This document shows, piece by piece, positions 1 through 8,052 of a stretch of 64,000 nucleotides of DNA. Both the position numbers and the translations under genes were made by a program. Position 1 is the stretch's first letter, and every line of letters starts with the position of its first letter. The notes under the pieces are model-generated. The model saw nothing but the letters and a program-made list of their open reading frames with translations. It searched no databases and was not told where the DNA came from. The stretch is from Larkinella humicola (GTDB lineage: Bacteria; Bacteroidota; Bacteroidia; Cytophagales; Spirosomataceae), in NCBI RefSeq assembly GCF_008727875.1, contig NZ_VTWS01000001.1, positions 1,550,001 through 1,614,000 on the forward strand, written 5' to 3'.

Positions 1-773
1 TTGGAGATCGACCGGGCATAGAGCGAGATTCGCTTTGCCAGAAAACTGTTCAGATAGCGGTAGGCATTCCGTTCTCCACCCGGCTGAAACAGCGGGTGGG
101 GTTCCTGCCACGCCGGGGGAAGGTCGGGACCGCGCTGGGCCCGATACCACTCGTCGGGCAAATCAGCCGGTTTCCAGCGGCTGAGGTCAGGATGTTGCTG
201 GGGCGACCGCATGGTTTGTTGCCAGTCGTCCGCCCAGGTTTCCCGATTTTTGAGCCCCCGGATCACGCCATTGGACGGAAATTCCCGCCAGGAAATACCG
301 GCCTGACGACAGAACCGGGCCACGGCTTTATCGCGGTCGTAGGTCACTTTCAGCCCCGTTTCTTCATAAGAGAAAAGGGTGTCGATAGCGAAAATCTGAT
401 GAAGGGCGTTGAATACCTCCGGCACGCTCCGGTGAAAAATCCAGATGTGGGGTGGGCCTTCCGGTTCCAGTGACTTAACCGATTCGGACTCATCGTCGAA
501 CACAAAGGGAAGCCACTCGTGATTGAATTTAGGAGCCACCGGCCCGGTTTTTTCCAGTTCCGAAAGCTGCTGGTTCAGATCGGCCAGCGACTCGGTCACA
601 AACCGCCAGTGGCGCAGATCATAATTCGGATCGGCAATGACTTCGGGTTCGAAAACGTATACCAGCAGCAGCGGCCGGTTGCTCACGTTGAGGGCAGCCT
701 GCAAAGGCGCATGATCGCGCAGGCGTAAATCACGCTTAAACCAGAGAATGTTGACAGCCGGGCGATCGGTCAT
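1..773 (-). CDS. DNA photolyase/cryptochrome family flavoprotein (N-terminal part, cut by window edge)
   Basis: First 257 codons of a protein of the photolyase/cryptochrome family, whose members use FAD and light to repair pyrimidine dimers or to signal. The start is ATG at 773-771. Residues 8-18 read NILWFKRDLRL, the usual opening of the alpha/beta antenna-binding domain, followed by RDHAPLQAAL and LLLVYVFEP. Near residue 232 the stretch GGERNAYRYL is the entry motif of the helical FAD-binding domain. The C-terminal FAD domain lies beyond the left edge, so repair enzyme and cryptochrome cannot be told apart. The next gene upstream on the same strand is a desaturase, separated by 364 bp containing a long palindrome, so independent transcription is likely. 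Family assignment is firm; substrate is unknown. Confidence 0.88.
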   Translation of the reverse strand, partial: MTDRPAVNILWFKRDLRLRDHAPLQAALNVSNRPLLLVYVFEPEVIADPNYDLRHWRFVTESLADLNQQLSELEKTGPVAPKFNHEWLPFVFDDESESVKSLEPEGPPHIWIFHRSVPEVFNALHQIFAIDTLFSYEETGLKVTYDRDKAVARFCRQAGISWREFPSNGVIRGLKNRETWADDWQQTMRSPQQHPDLSRWKPADLPDEWYRAQRGPDLPPAWQEPHPLFQPGGERNAYRYLNSFLAKRISLYARSIS

Positions 774-1137
774 GAGCCAAAGTCGGGCTAAAAAAGCCTG
801 AAAAACAGTGGACAATACAAGATCGTGTTGAATCCAAATGTTTGCGTTCTGGAGCAATTTTCAAATACAAACGCCCTGAATCCGGAAAAACCGCCTGGTG
901 ATCAGGCATGTGTAAGACCTGCTTTAGAACGTTGAGTTTCCTGGCCGCCTAGCGAGTGGCCTTTTCGCTTAGAAGTTGTTCGGAATTGCAAAGAATAATA
1001 AATGTAAAATGATGAATGCTAAATGTAAAAGTGCTGGATTGAGAGCTGCTTTTACATTTGGCATTCATCATTTTACATTTATTATTCCCTTCATTTTTGC
1101 CCTATTTTAAATCCTAAACAGGTGCTTATATGAGTTA
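774..1137. other. Intergenic region with a long palindrome
   Basis: No credible gene on either strand. It separates the photolyase start from the desaturase stop, both on the minus strand. The only structure seen is the inverted repeat at 993-1087. The remainder (774-990) must hold the photolyase promoter, but I see no perfect TAnnTTTG element. Confidence 0.7.
993..1087. repeat. Long palindrome A: 39-bp arms, 17-nt loop
   Basis: Arms 993-1031 and 1049-1087 are inverted copies with one mismatch, separated by 17 nt. Each arm contains the word AAATGTAAAA twice, so the palindrome is itself internally repetitive. It begins 51 nt beyond the desaturase stop and could act as its transcription terminator, although it lacks a classical GC-rich stem. 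It belongs to the class of locus-specific palindromes seen again at 21681, 29255, 34587, 38816, 42203 and 53110. Confidence 0.95.
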
Positions 1138-2238
1138 TCAAGCCGCTTCGGCCAGTTCCTGCCGTCCCTGTCGTTTCAGGATGCGGTAGTGGGAATGCAG
1201 CGCGGAGAAAAACGTGGGATTTTCCAGGTAGGGCAACTCAAATTCTTCGGCGGTTTTTTTCACAATTTCCGTGATGGCCGGGTAGTGAATATGGCAGACT
1301 TTGGGAAACAGATGGTGTTCGATCTGGCGGTTTAGGCCACCGCAGAAGAAAGCGGCCGTCTTGCTCCGGGGGGCAAAATTAGCGGTCGTGCGCAACTGAT
1401 GAACCGCCCAGGCTTCCTGAATGCTCATGCCGTTGACCGGAACCGGAAATGACGTTCCCTCGACCAAATGCGCCATCTGAAAAACGATGGCGATCAAGGC
1501 CCCCTCCACCAGATGCATGACGACAAACCCCAGCGCAACCTGCCACCAGGCCAGATCCAGAACCAGGTAAGGAAGCACCAGAAAGCAGAAATAGTAGGCC
1601 GCTTTGGTAGCAAACAAGGTGATGTATTCATGCCGGGGATGGCGCGGATTGGCGTGCTGTCCGATTTTTTTCTGGAAAAATTTCACAAAATCTTTCCGAA
1701 AAACCCAGGAAAGCGACGTCAGCGAATACAGCGGCAGGGCATACAGATGCTGGTAGCGTTGCCACGGCCGGTAGCGTTCGCCGTCTTCCAGCCGAATCAG
1801 ACCCGGTGCCACGTCGATATCTTCGTCGTGTCCAAAAATATTGGTGTAGGTATGATGAACAATGTTATGGGAAATTTTCCAGACGTACGGATTGGCCCCG
1901 ATGAAGTAAAAACTACTGCTTAGTATTTTATTGAGCCAGTTTCGGGACGAAAACGCACCGTGCATCGCGTCGTGCGATACATTGAAGCCAATAAATGCGG
2001 CAAAAATGCCCAACAAAACGGCCAGCCCCAGCATGGTCCAGGCGCTGAACAGGTTGGAAATGATCAGGCCATACAGGAGTCCATAACCGCCTAAGAAAAA
2101 GATGGTTTTAAACCACATGGCGAAGTTGGCATTGGGCGAAATACCGTTTTCCTTAAAATAGGCATCAACTCGGCGACGAGCGGTGGCAAAGAACTGCGAC
2201 CGACCGGTATTGGTAAATTTTACGGGTGTTTGCATCAA
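1138..2238 (-). CDS. Membrane fatty acid desaturase (acyl-CoA/acyl-lipid type)
   Basis: A 366-residue membrane di-iron desaturase that would introduce a double bond into a fatty acyl chain. All three histidine boxes are present in order: HDAMH (89-93), HNIVHH (124-129) and QIEHH (305-309). The Q in the third box is typical of front-end (delta-5/6-like) and related acyl-lipid desaturases. Hydrophobic segments lie at about 45-85 and 210-255. There is no N-terminal cytochrome b5 domain, so the electron donor must be separate. The start could be either of the two adjacent Met codons at 2238 or 2235. The gene is monocistronic in appearance, with 366 bp upstream and a palindrome downstream. A role in membrane fluidity is inferred from the family; regioselectivity cannot be read from sequence. 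Confidence 0.92.
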   Translation of the reverse strand: MMQTPVKFTNTGRSQFFATARRRVDAYFKENGISPNANFAMWFKTIFFLGGYGLLYGLIISNLFSAWTMLGLAVLLGIFAAFIGFNVSHDAMHGAFSSRNWLNKILSSSFYFIGANPYVWKISHNIVHHTYTNIFGHDEDIDVAPGLIRLEDGERYRPWQRYQHLYALPLYSLTSLSWVFRKDFVKFFQKKIGQHANPRHPRHEYITLFATKAAYYFCFLVLPYLVLDLAWWQVALGFVVMHLVEGALIAIVFQMAHLVEGTSFPVPVNGMSIQEAWAVHQLRTTANFAPRSKTAAFFCGGLNRQIEHHLFPKVCHIHYPAITEIVKKTAEEFELPYLENPTFFSALHSHYRILKRQGRQELAEAA

Positions 2239-2604
2239 TTCAAATCAGTTGACAAGCCGACCGGGTTCCTCAAATTTTCTGCGAGCCAGACAAAGGCCGG
2301 TTCTTGGAAGTACGACCGCACCAGACTGCCTGACATCTGGCAGGCGGGATGGATCGGGAGTAACTAGGGGCTTCTATACTAACAAACAAATTGGATTAAT
2401 GATTGAAGATTTATTGAAGGGCGTAATCCCTGACCTGTTAAATTGTAAATTTTACGACGTGGAAAATTACTACCCAAATTTCTATTTTCCACTACGATCC
2501 GAATTTATTTACACAAACGGCTATCGCATCGGGTCACAAGCTGCACTAAAACAACAACTTGTTGCCTGAAACAAAAACCGCCAACACATGGCAGGCGTTG
2601 ACGT
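2239..2604. other. Intergenic region between GH1 and desaturase genes
   Basis: Holds the desaturase promoter region and the 3' end of the GH1 transcript. A hairpin with perfect 9-bp arms lies at 2459-2467 and 2484-2492 in an AT-rich part. Near 2575-2600 a weak stem followed by a T-run on the minus strand could end the GH1 transcript. Short ORFs crossing this stretch on the plus strand have no recognisable protein content. Confidence 0.55.
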
Positions 2605-3963
2605 TTATCGGGTCAAAAAATCCCGAAACCAGTGTCCCGATTGTTTCACAATTCGCTGCTGGGTGGGATAGTCGACGTAGACCAGTCCGAAGCGGGGGCG
2701 GTAACCTTCGGCCCATTCAAAATTGTCCATCAGCGACCACGCAAAATAACCGCCAACCTTGAAGCCCTCCTGTTTGGCGCGCAACACTTCCCGAAGGTAG
2801 GCCTGGTAGAACGCCAAACGCTGCGGATCGTTGACCACGCCGTTCTCCAACCGATCCGGAAATGCCGCCCCGTTCTCGGTGATGATGATTTCGTTGACTT
2901 TTTCGTAGGCCGAAAACTGCCGGATCACCTGATAAATTCCCTTCGGATACACCTCCCACGCCATGTCGGTGGTCTCCGTCACCTGCCGCCGGTGGGGTTT
3001 CACCTCCCGCGCCCAAAAATACGGCGTCAACCAGTCGTGGCGCACCACCAGCCGGAAGTAGTTTTGCAGGCCGATAAAATCGAAATCGAAAGTGGCCCGT
3101 TGCAGGTCGCCGAGGTTGGCATATTTGGTCATGATCTGTTTGAGCAAGGGCGCTTCCCGAACCGGATAGCCCAGCCCCAGACTCGGTTCGATGAACAGCC
3201 GGTTGCCCAGCGCGTCGATCCGGGCGGCTGCCCGAACATCCCGCACCTGCTGCGTGTGGGGTTCGACCGGGGCGCAGAAAAGCGTGGTGCCAATTCGGGC
3301 GTGGGGCACGTTCCGGCGGATGATCCGCCCGCCCTCGCCCTGACAGATCACGGCGTGGTGAACCGCCGGCAGAAAATTCCATAGCCCCCGCCGACCCGGC
3401 GCGTGAATACCGGCAAAATAACCGCCCGCCGTAAACACCAGCGGCTCGTTCAGCACCATCCAGTTTTTGACCTTATGGCCGAAGGCTTTGGTGCAGCAAT
3501 CGACAAATTCGGAAAACCAGCGAATGACCGCGCGGTTGGTCCAGCCGCCTTTGGCTTCGAGTGCGTGGGGCAAATCCCAGTGGTAGAGCGTAACCCAGGG
3601 TTCAATGCCCATCGCCAGACAGGTGTCGATCAGGCGGTTGTAAAAAGCCAGCCCCCGTTCGTTGACGCGGCCCGTTCCGTCGGGCATGATCCGCGACCAC
3701 GACAGGGAGAAGCGGAAAGCCTTGAAACCCAGACTTTTTAACAAAGCCAGATCGGTTTCGTAGCGGTGGTAAAACTCGCAGGCCACGTCGCCGTGGTCCC
3801 GCAACCGCCCCCAGCGTTTGTCGTGCGTGAACGTGTCCCAGATGGAAGGCCCGCGTCCGTCGGTCTGGTGAGCGCCTTCGATCTGATAGGCGGCTGTGGC
3901 CGCTCCCCAGACAAAGTCGGCCCCGAAATCCTGACGGGAAAAGGATGGTGATGAAGGATGCAA
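2605..3963 (-). CDS. Family 1 glycoside hydrolase (beta-glucosidase type)
   Basis: A 452-residue single-domain GH1 enzyme, full length for the family, predicted to hydrolyse beta-linked glucosides or galactosides by the retaining mechanism. The acid/base glutamate is in the LNEP motif (E173) and the nucleophile in ITENG (E363). Near the N terminus, FVWGAATAAYQIEGA is the classic GH1 signature with substrate-binding Gln, and W(T)LYHWDLP follows at about 123-132. No signal peptide is seen, so it is probably cytoplasmic. It is transcribed away from the glycosyltransferase at 4155. A tandem CTTAACA repeat on the same strand lies 67 nt upstream of the ATG, with TACCTTTC (7 of 8 to TAnnTTTG) between them at 3991-3998. 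Substrate preference is not decidable here. Confidence 0.95.
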   Translation of the reverse strand: MHPSSPSFSRQDFGADFVWGAATAAYQIEGAHQTDGRGPSIWDTFTHDKRWGRLRDHGDVACEFYHRYETDLALLKSLGFKAFRFSLSWSRIMPDGTGRVNERGLAFYNRLIDTCLAMGIEPWVTLYHWDLPHALEAKGGWTNRAVIRWFSEFVDCCTKAFGHKVKNWMVLNEPLVFTAGGYFAGIHAPGRRGLWNFLPAVHHAVICQGEGGRIIRRNVPHARIGTTLFCAPVEPHTQQVRDVRAAARIDALGNRLFIEPSLGLGYPVREAPLLKQIMTKYANLGDLQRATFDFDFIGLQNYFRLVVRHDWLTPYFWAREVKPHRRQVTETTDMAWEVYPKGIYQVIRQFSAYEKVNEIIITENGAAFPDRLENGVVNDPQRLAFYQAYLREVLRAKQEGFKVGGYFAWSLMDNFEWAEGYRPRFGLVYVDYPTQQRIVKQSGHWFRDFLTR

Positions 3964-4030
3964 CCGATGTAAAAGACTAAGTTGAACGCGGAAAGGTAAG
4001 GGGTTTCGGGCGGCATCGACCCCTCCGGCC

Positions 4031-4048
4031 TGTTAAGAAAGTGTTAAG
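4031..4048 (-). promoter_or_regulatory. Tandem CTTAACA repeat, 11-nt pitch (PhoB/PhoP-type site)
   Basis: On the minus strand two exact CTTAACA heptamers are separated by 4 nt. The same pair with the same spacing occurs at 6977 and 19429. In this orientation it points at the GH1 gene, which starts 67 nt downstream. Direct heptamers at 11-nt pitch are the usual geometry of OmpR/PhoB-family response regulator sites, and TTAACA resembles the Bacillus PhoP half-site. The regulator is not identified. Confidence 0.6.
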
Positions 4049-4154
4049 AAAACCGTAAAAAACCGCCGGATACGCACGCATTGATAACCGGACCGTAAAA
4101 TTCATGTAACCCTGTCAATGTAGCTTCGCTTCCGAAAACCGTACAATTACTTTC

Positions 4155-5321
4155 ATGCGATTATTGTTTCTGGTACAGGGCGAAGGTCGCGGCCACCTGA
4201 CGCAGGCTCTTTCGTTTGCTCAGTTGGTCGAAACCGCTGGTCATGAGGTAGTTGGTGCGCTGGTGGGTGTTACCCAAAACCGCCCGACCCCTTCCTTTTT
4301 CAGCGAGCAATTCCCGGCTCCGATCACACCCCTGCCAAGTCCGGGACTGGTCTACCACACCCGGACCAATGCCCTGCAACCTTCCAGAACGGCGCTAAAA
4401 GCGGTTTTAAACGCCCGAACCTACCGGCGCAGTATGCGTCAGATTCGGGATGCGATTGAAACCCTGAAACCGGATTTGGTCATTAATTTTTATGAACTGC
4501 TGGGCGGACTGACCTACGGTTTTTACCGTCCGACGGTTCCGATGCTTTGCGTGGCCCACCAGTATCTGGCTTTTCATCCCCGTTTTCCATTTCCGAAAGG
4601 TCAGCTTCTGGACCGGCTGCTGTTCAAACTCACCTCCCGGCTCACGGCCTGGGGTGCCCGGGAATTGCTGGCGTTATCTTTCGATCAGCAGCCCGACATA
4701 CCCGGTAGCCGGGTGCGCGTGGTTCCACCCCTGCTGCGTCGGGAAGCCACCGAACGCAATCCGACATCCGGCGATTTTTTGCTGGCCTACACCACCCATC
4801 CCGGTTTGGTGTCCCAACTGGTGAAGGCCCATCAGCAACACCCGGATCTGCCCATGCGTTGTTATCATGCGGGAACACAGGCGGCAGAAGAGCGGATCGA
4901 CGCAACCCTCACCTACCACGCCATCCACAGCCAACGGTTTCTGGAAGCCATGCAGGACTGCCGAGCCGTGGTGACTACGGCCGGTTTTGAGGCCGTTTGC
5001 GAAGCCTTTTACCTGGGAAAACCCGTCCTGATGATTCCCCAACCCAACCATTTCGAACAGGCCTGCAATGCGCTGGATGGTCAGCGGGCCGGGGTTGGCG
5101 TTGCTTCCAATTCCTTCGACCTAAGCCGTTTGCTTGCTTTTATACCCCACTACGATGCCGACGCCAGCCAACAGTTCCGGGCCTGGTATGGCCGTGGGTA
5201 CTATTTATTTCTGGCGGCTTTAAACCGGGCGGTCAACCCGGAAAGCTCCAACCGAAAGCCCAGACAGCGGTCGAAGACCCTGTCTGCGGCTGGGAATGGC
5301 AGCATTTTCACCACAAAATGA
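4155..5321 (+). CDS. Glycosyltransferase, GT-B fold (UDP-glycosyltransferase-like)
   Basis: A 388-residue GT-B glycosyltransferase resembling the Glyco_trans_1_3 family. The N terminus MRLLFLVQGEGRGHLTQAL carries the Gly-rich loop and GHLTQ motif typical of MurG/UGT-like enzymes. The C-terminal half has the donor-binding motif TTAGFEAVCEA (274-284) and PQPNHFEQ (295-302), the equivalent of the UGT signature with its HxxQ-like ending. No signal peptide or membrane segment is evident, so it probably works at the inner face of the membrane. It may decorate a lipid or a polyisoprenoid acceptor, but neither donor nor acceptor can be named. It precedes a secreted phosphoesterase by 35 nt, so the two may be co-transcribed. 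The last 30 residues are basic and low in complexity. Confidence 0.8.
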   Translation: MRLLFLVQGEGRGHLTQALSFAQLVETAGHEVVGALVGVTQNRPTPSFFSEQFPAPITPLPSPGLVYHTRTNALQPSRTALKAVLNARTYRRSMRQIRDAIETLKPDLVINFYELLGGLTYGFYRPTVPMLCVAHQYLAFHPRFPFPKGQLLDRLLFKLTSRLTAWGARELLALSFDQQPDIPGSRVRVVPPLLRREATERNPTSGDFLLAYTTHPGLVSQLVKAHQQHPDLPMRCYHAGTQAAEERIDATLTYHAIHSQRFLEAMQDCRAVVTTAGFEAVCEAFYLGKPVLMIPQPNHFEQACNALDGQRAGVGVASNSFDLSRLLAFIPHYDADASQQFRAWYGRGYYLFLAALNRAVNPESSNRKPRQRSKTLSAAGNGSIFTTK

Positions 5322-5356
5322 TTACATTGAATCACTAAATCACTCTACCTTCACAC

Positions 5357-6967
5357 ATGATATTTTCCATTCTATCACTTCGCGGGCTGCTGTCCGGCAC
5401 CTTGCTCACGCTTTCGGTGCTGGCTCAGGCCCAACATACTGCCCAGGGTTTTGTTTTTGAAGACCGCAACCAGAACGGCAAAAAAGACCGCACCGAAGCA
5501 GGGCTGGCGCAGGTTCCGGTTTCCAATGGCCGCGAGGTGGTGCTAACGGATGCCAAGGGTCAGTACCAACTGCCGGTCGGGCTGGATCATATTCTTTTTG
5601 TGATCAAGCCGACAGGCTACAAACTGCCCGTCAACGCGCAGAATTTACCCCAGTTCTTTTACCGGCACAAACCGAACGGATCCCCGCAACTGAAATTTCC
5701 GGGCGTTGCGCCCACCGGCCCGTTGCCCAAATCCGTCGATTTCGCGCTCACCAAACAGGACGAACCGGATCAATACCAGATTCTGGTTTTCGGCGATCCA
5801 CAAGCGTATACTCCCGAGCAGATTGCCCATTTCGACCGGGGGGTGGTTTCCGAACTGCAGGGAAAAACCGGCAATTTCCGCTTTGGCATCAGCCTGGGCG
5901 ATCTGGTGGGCGACAATCCGGCCTTGTTCGGTGCCTACAATACCGTCATTCGCAAACTCGATCTGCCGTGGTTTCAGGTCATGGGCAATCACGATATGAA
6001 CTACGATGTCAAATCGGATAGTCTGTCGGACGAAAGTTTCGAAGCCATGTACGGCCCCAATACCTACGCATTGACGCAGGGGAAAGTCCATTTCATCGTT
6101 CTGGATGACATTCTCTATCCCGATCCGCGCGATCAGAATGGCTACCAGGGCGGTTTGCGCCCCGATCAACTGGCATTTGTCGAAAACGACTTGAAACACG
6201 TACCGAAAGATCATCTGGTGGTTTTGTGCCATCACATTCCGCTGTCCAGCGAGGGCGCTGGAGAAACGTTTCGGAAAGCCGACCGCCAGCGTTTGTTCAA
6301 TGCGCTCAAAGACTTCCCGCATACGTTGTCGCTCTCGGCTCATACGCACATTCAGCAGCACTTCTTTTACGGCAAGGAGGCCGGGCTGGACCGGGTCAAT
6401 CCGCACCACGAATACAACGTTGGCACGACTTCCGGCGACTGGTATTCCGGCGAAAACAACGCGCAGGGCGTACCGGTTTCAACCATGCGCGACGGAACAC
6501 CCAAGGGTTATATGTTTCTGACTTTCAACGGCAATCAGTATTCGTTCGACTACCGGATTGCGGGACAGCCCGAAACCTACAAGATTGGTTTGTATGCACC
6601 GAAAGCGATTGCTAAGGGTCAGGTGGGCCGTAATGATCTGTATGCCAACTTCTTCCAGGGCAGCAAGCACGATTCGCTGGAATACCGAATCGGACAGGGT
6701 GCCTGGAAACCGATGATCCGCGTGGAGGAAGCCGATCCCGGATTGCTCGGCGTTCGGTACCGGTATGATTCTGCCGAACAGCCATTGGGCGGAACGAAAC
6801 CTTCTGCGCCCATTCTGTCGACGCATTTGTGGAAGGCTAAACTGGGCGGTGATCTGCCCGCTGGCGAACACACCATTGAAGTGCGTGCCAGAGATGCCTA
6901 CGGCCGGACGTTTACTGCCAACACGGTTTTTAAGGTGGTTGCAGTCACGGCGGTTTCTGAAAAATAG
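5357..6967 (+). CDS. Secreted metallophosphoesterase with N- and C-terminal beta domains
   Basis: A 536-residue calcineurin-like phosphoesterase. A signal peptide (about 1-26, ending AQAQ) implies export. Residues 27-130 form a prealbumin-like N domain with a DRNQNGKKDRTEAGL segment of the type seen in SdrD-like B repeats. The catalytic core shows the metal-binding blocks GDPQ (146-149), GDLVGD (181-186), GNHD (210-213), CHH (291-293) and SAHTH (327-331). A C-terminal domain (about 410-536) completes the MetallophosN-Metallophos-MetallophosC arrangement. Substrates of this family are mono- or diesters; none can be assigned. It follows the glycosyltransferase by 35 nt. The next gene downstream has a PhoB-like site in front of it, which together with PhoX at 8053 suggests a phosphate-linked neighbourhood. 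Confidence 0.9.
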   Translation: MIFSILSLRGLLSGTLLTLSVLAQAQHTAQGFVFEDRNQNGKKDRTEAGLAQVPVSNGREVVLTDAKGQYQLPVGLDHILFVIKPTGYKLPVNAQNLPQFFYRHKPNGSPQLKFPGVAPTGPLPKSVDFALTKQDEPDQYQILVFGDPQAYTPEQIAHFDRGVVSELQGKTGNFRFGISLGDLVGDNPALFGAYNTVIRKLDLPWFQVMGNHDMNYDVKSDSLSDESFEAMYGPNTYALTQGKVHFIVLDDILYPDPRDQNGYQGGLRPDQLAFVENDLKHVPKDHLVVLCHHIPLSSEGAGETFRKADRQRLFNALKDFPHTLSLSAHTHIQQHFFYGKEAGLDRVNPHHEYNVGTTSGDWYSGENNAQGVPVSTMRDGTPKGYMFLTFNGNQYSFDYRIAGQPETYKIGLYAPKAIAKGQVGRNDLYANFFQGSKHDSLEYRIGQGAWKPMIRVEEADPGLLGVRYRYDSAEQPLGGTKPSAPILSTHLWKAKLGGDLPAGEHTIEVRARDAYGRTFTANTVFKVVAVTAVSEK

Positions 6968-6976
6968 ACTTGAAAC

Positions 6977-7047
6977 CTTAACAGAAACTTAACATTGGGC
7001 TTTTGTTTCCGGCTATTTTTTTGTATTTGTTTGTAGATTTTTTTATT
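6977..7047 (+). promoter_or_regulatory. Conserved upstream module of the first Lys-rich protein gene
   Basis: Order on the plus strand: CTTAACA (6977), CTTAACA (6988), TTTTG (7001-7005), then TAGATTTTTTTATT (7034-7047). The ATG at 7078 follows after 30 nt. Each of these elements and every spacing between them is identical to the module at 19429-19499, while the spacer sequences differ. The tandem heptamers look like a response-regulator site. TAGATTTT is 7 of 8 to the Bacteroidota -7 element TAnnTTTG. Confidence 0.75.
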
Positions 7048-7077
7048 CCCAGGAATACCATCAAACCAACACGTTGT

Positions 7078-7296
7078 ATGAAGGCCCAAAAGAAGGCACT
7101 GGCTTCCGATATTTCAACTTCTGTCGAATCAAAACTGGCCGAAATTGGTGAACAATCGAAGAAGGTCAAAAAGATGATTCAGCAATCGGCGAAGAAGCTG
7201 GCCGCCAAACTGATCAAAGTGACAAAAAAAGAAGAGAAAAAGAAGCTCAAGGCCAAGAAAACGAAAAAAGCAAAACCCGCAGCAGCCATTCAGTAA
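7078..7296 (+). CDS. Small Lys/Ala-rich basic protein (histone H1-like), paralogue 1
   Basis: A 72-residue, very basic protein. The first 45 residues form a predicted amphipathic helix (LASDISTSVESKLAEIGEQ then SKKVKKMIQQ) and align with the protein at 19530 (LATEIASSIETKLTEVGEQ, SKKVKKAIEK). The tail is almost all Lys and Ala. The start at 7078 is chosen over an upstream ORF start at 7003 because it matches the paralogue exactly and the distance to the shared upstream module is then 30 nt in both. Composition suggests binding of DNA, RNA or another polyanion such as polyphosphate; this is inference. A strong terminator follows at 7299, so the gene is monocistronic. No named family is recognised. 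Confidence 0.8.
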   Translation: MKAQKKALASDISTSVESKLAEIGEQSKKVKKMIQQSAKKLAAKLIKVTKKEEKKKLKAKKTKKAKPAAAIQ

Positions 7297-7298
7297 TT

Positions 7299-7339
7299 AA
7301 AAAACAGTCCGGAAGCAACTTCTTCCGGACTGTTTTTTT
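7299..7339 (+). terminator. Intrinsic terminator after the small basic protein gene
   Basis: Perfect 17-bp stem (7299-7315 with 7322-7338) around a 6-nt loop, followed by T residues. The A-run on the left side allows it to work in both directions. Confidence 0.9.
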
Positions 7340-7429
7340 AGCTAAAAACTTCGCAAACCGGTCACATTTCCTTTACGCTGGGATCATCTTCGAGTTGCAT
7401 CTTTACGCAACCATTCCGAAACCCGCTGC

Positions 7430-7924
7430 GTGACTCAATCTCTGCGTGAACTGCTGCTCCGACGACTCAACCAGGCATTCTGGCTGTTCCTGCTCATGAG
7501 TCTGGCCGGATGGGGAGCCTGGCGTTTCTCCCGGTTGGCCACTCCGGCGAATGAACCCATGCCAACCAACCGAATCGATCAGGAGTTTCAACAGCTTCAT
7601 CTCCAATCCATTACCTCCCTCGACTCTTCAGTAAACCAGCTCCGGCTGGCGGTAATGAGCGGGGAATCGGAAACCGTATTGCTGGCGCTGACCGAACAAC
7701 TCCGGCAACAGGCCCAGGAAGTTGCCCTCCTGTCGTCGTCCCGCGAAACCGTGTTAGCCCCCCACTCGTCGGTGATCCAGCCCCTGCTGCTGGATCAATG
7801 CCAGCAATTCCGGCAGCTACTGCACCGAAAAGCATCGGTTCGTTTGCTTTCTCAACACCTGGCCGAATTTCAGTCGCAGGTCCGGCATCTTCAATACCGG
7901 GTTGCGGGGAATGATCACCCCTAG
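7430..7924 (+). CDS. Membrane-anchored protein of unknown function
   Basis: A 164-residue ORF with a GTG start at 7430. The only feature that can be read is a single N-terminal membrane segment (about 16-33, FWLFLLMSLAGWGAWRF) followed by a periplasmic, Gln/Leu-rich region that looks helical, with heptad-like spacing suggesting a coiled coil. The next in-frame Met (residue 23) would cut into the membrane segment, so the GTG is preferred. It lies between a terminator and the PhoX-like lipoprotein, 128 bp upstream of the latter. The family is not recognised. Codon use matches the neighbours, so I think it is real, but a homologue search would decide. Confidence 0.55.
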   Translation: MTQSLRELLLRRLNQAFWLFLLMSLAGWGAWRFSRLATPANEPMPTNRIDQEFQQLHLQSITSLDSSVNQLRLAVMSGESETVLLALTEQLRQQAQEVALLSSSRETVLAPHSSVIQPLLLDQCQQFRQLLHRKASVRLLSQHLAEFQSQVRHLQYRVAGNDHP

Positions 7925-8052
7925 AAGCGGTTGTCTTTGTGTTAATTCGACAGATCTTCATTTCTTCCAGTCATCATCTTTCCTTAAAACTGAGGTAAAA
8001 TGCGATTGGCTTCTTTGCAGGATCAATTTTACGTCACAATAGCTTCTTATCC

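Noticed and set aside
2183-2569. 128-codon ORF across the desaturase promoter region
   Set aside because: Starts inside the desaturase gene on the other strand and continues through AT-rich DNA with hairpins; no protein-like pattern.
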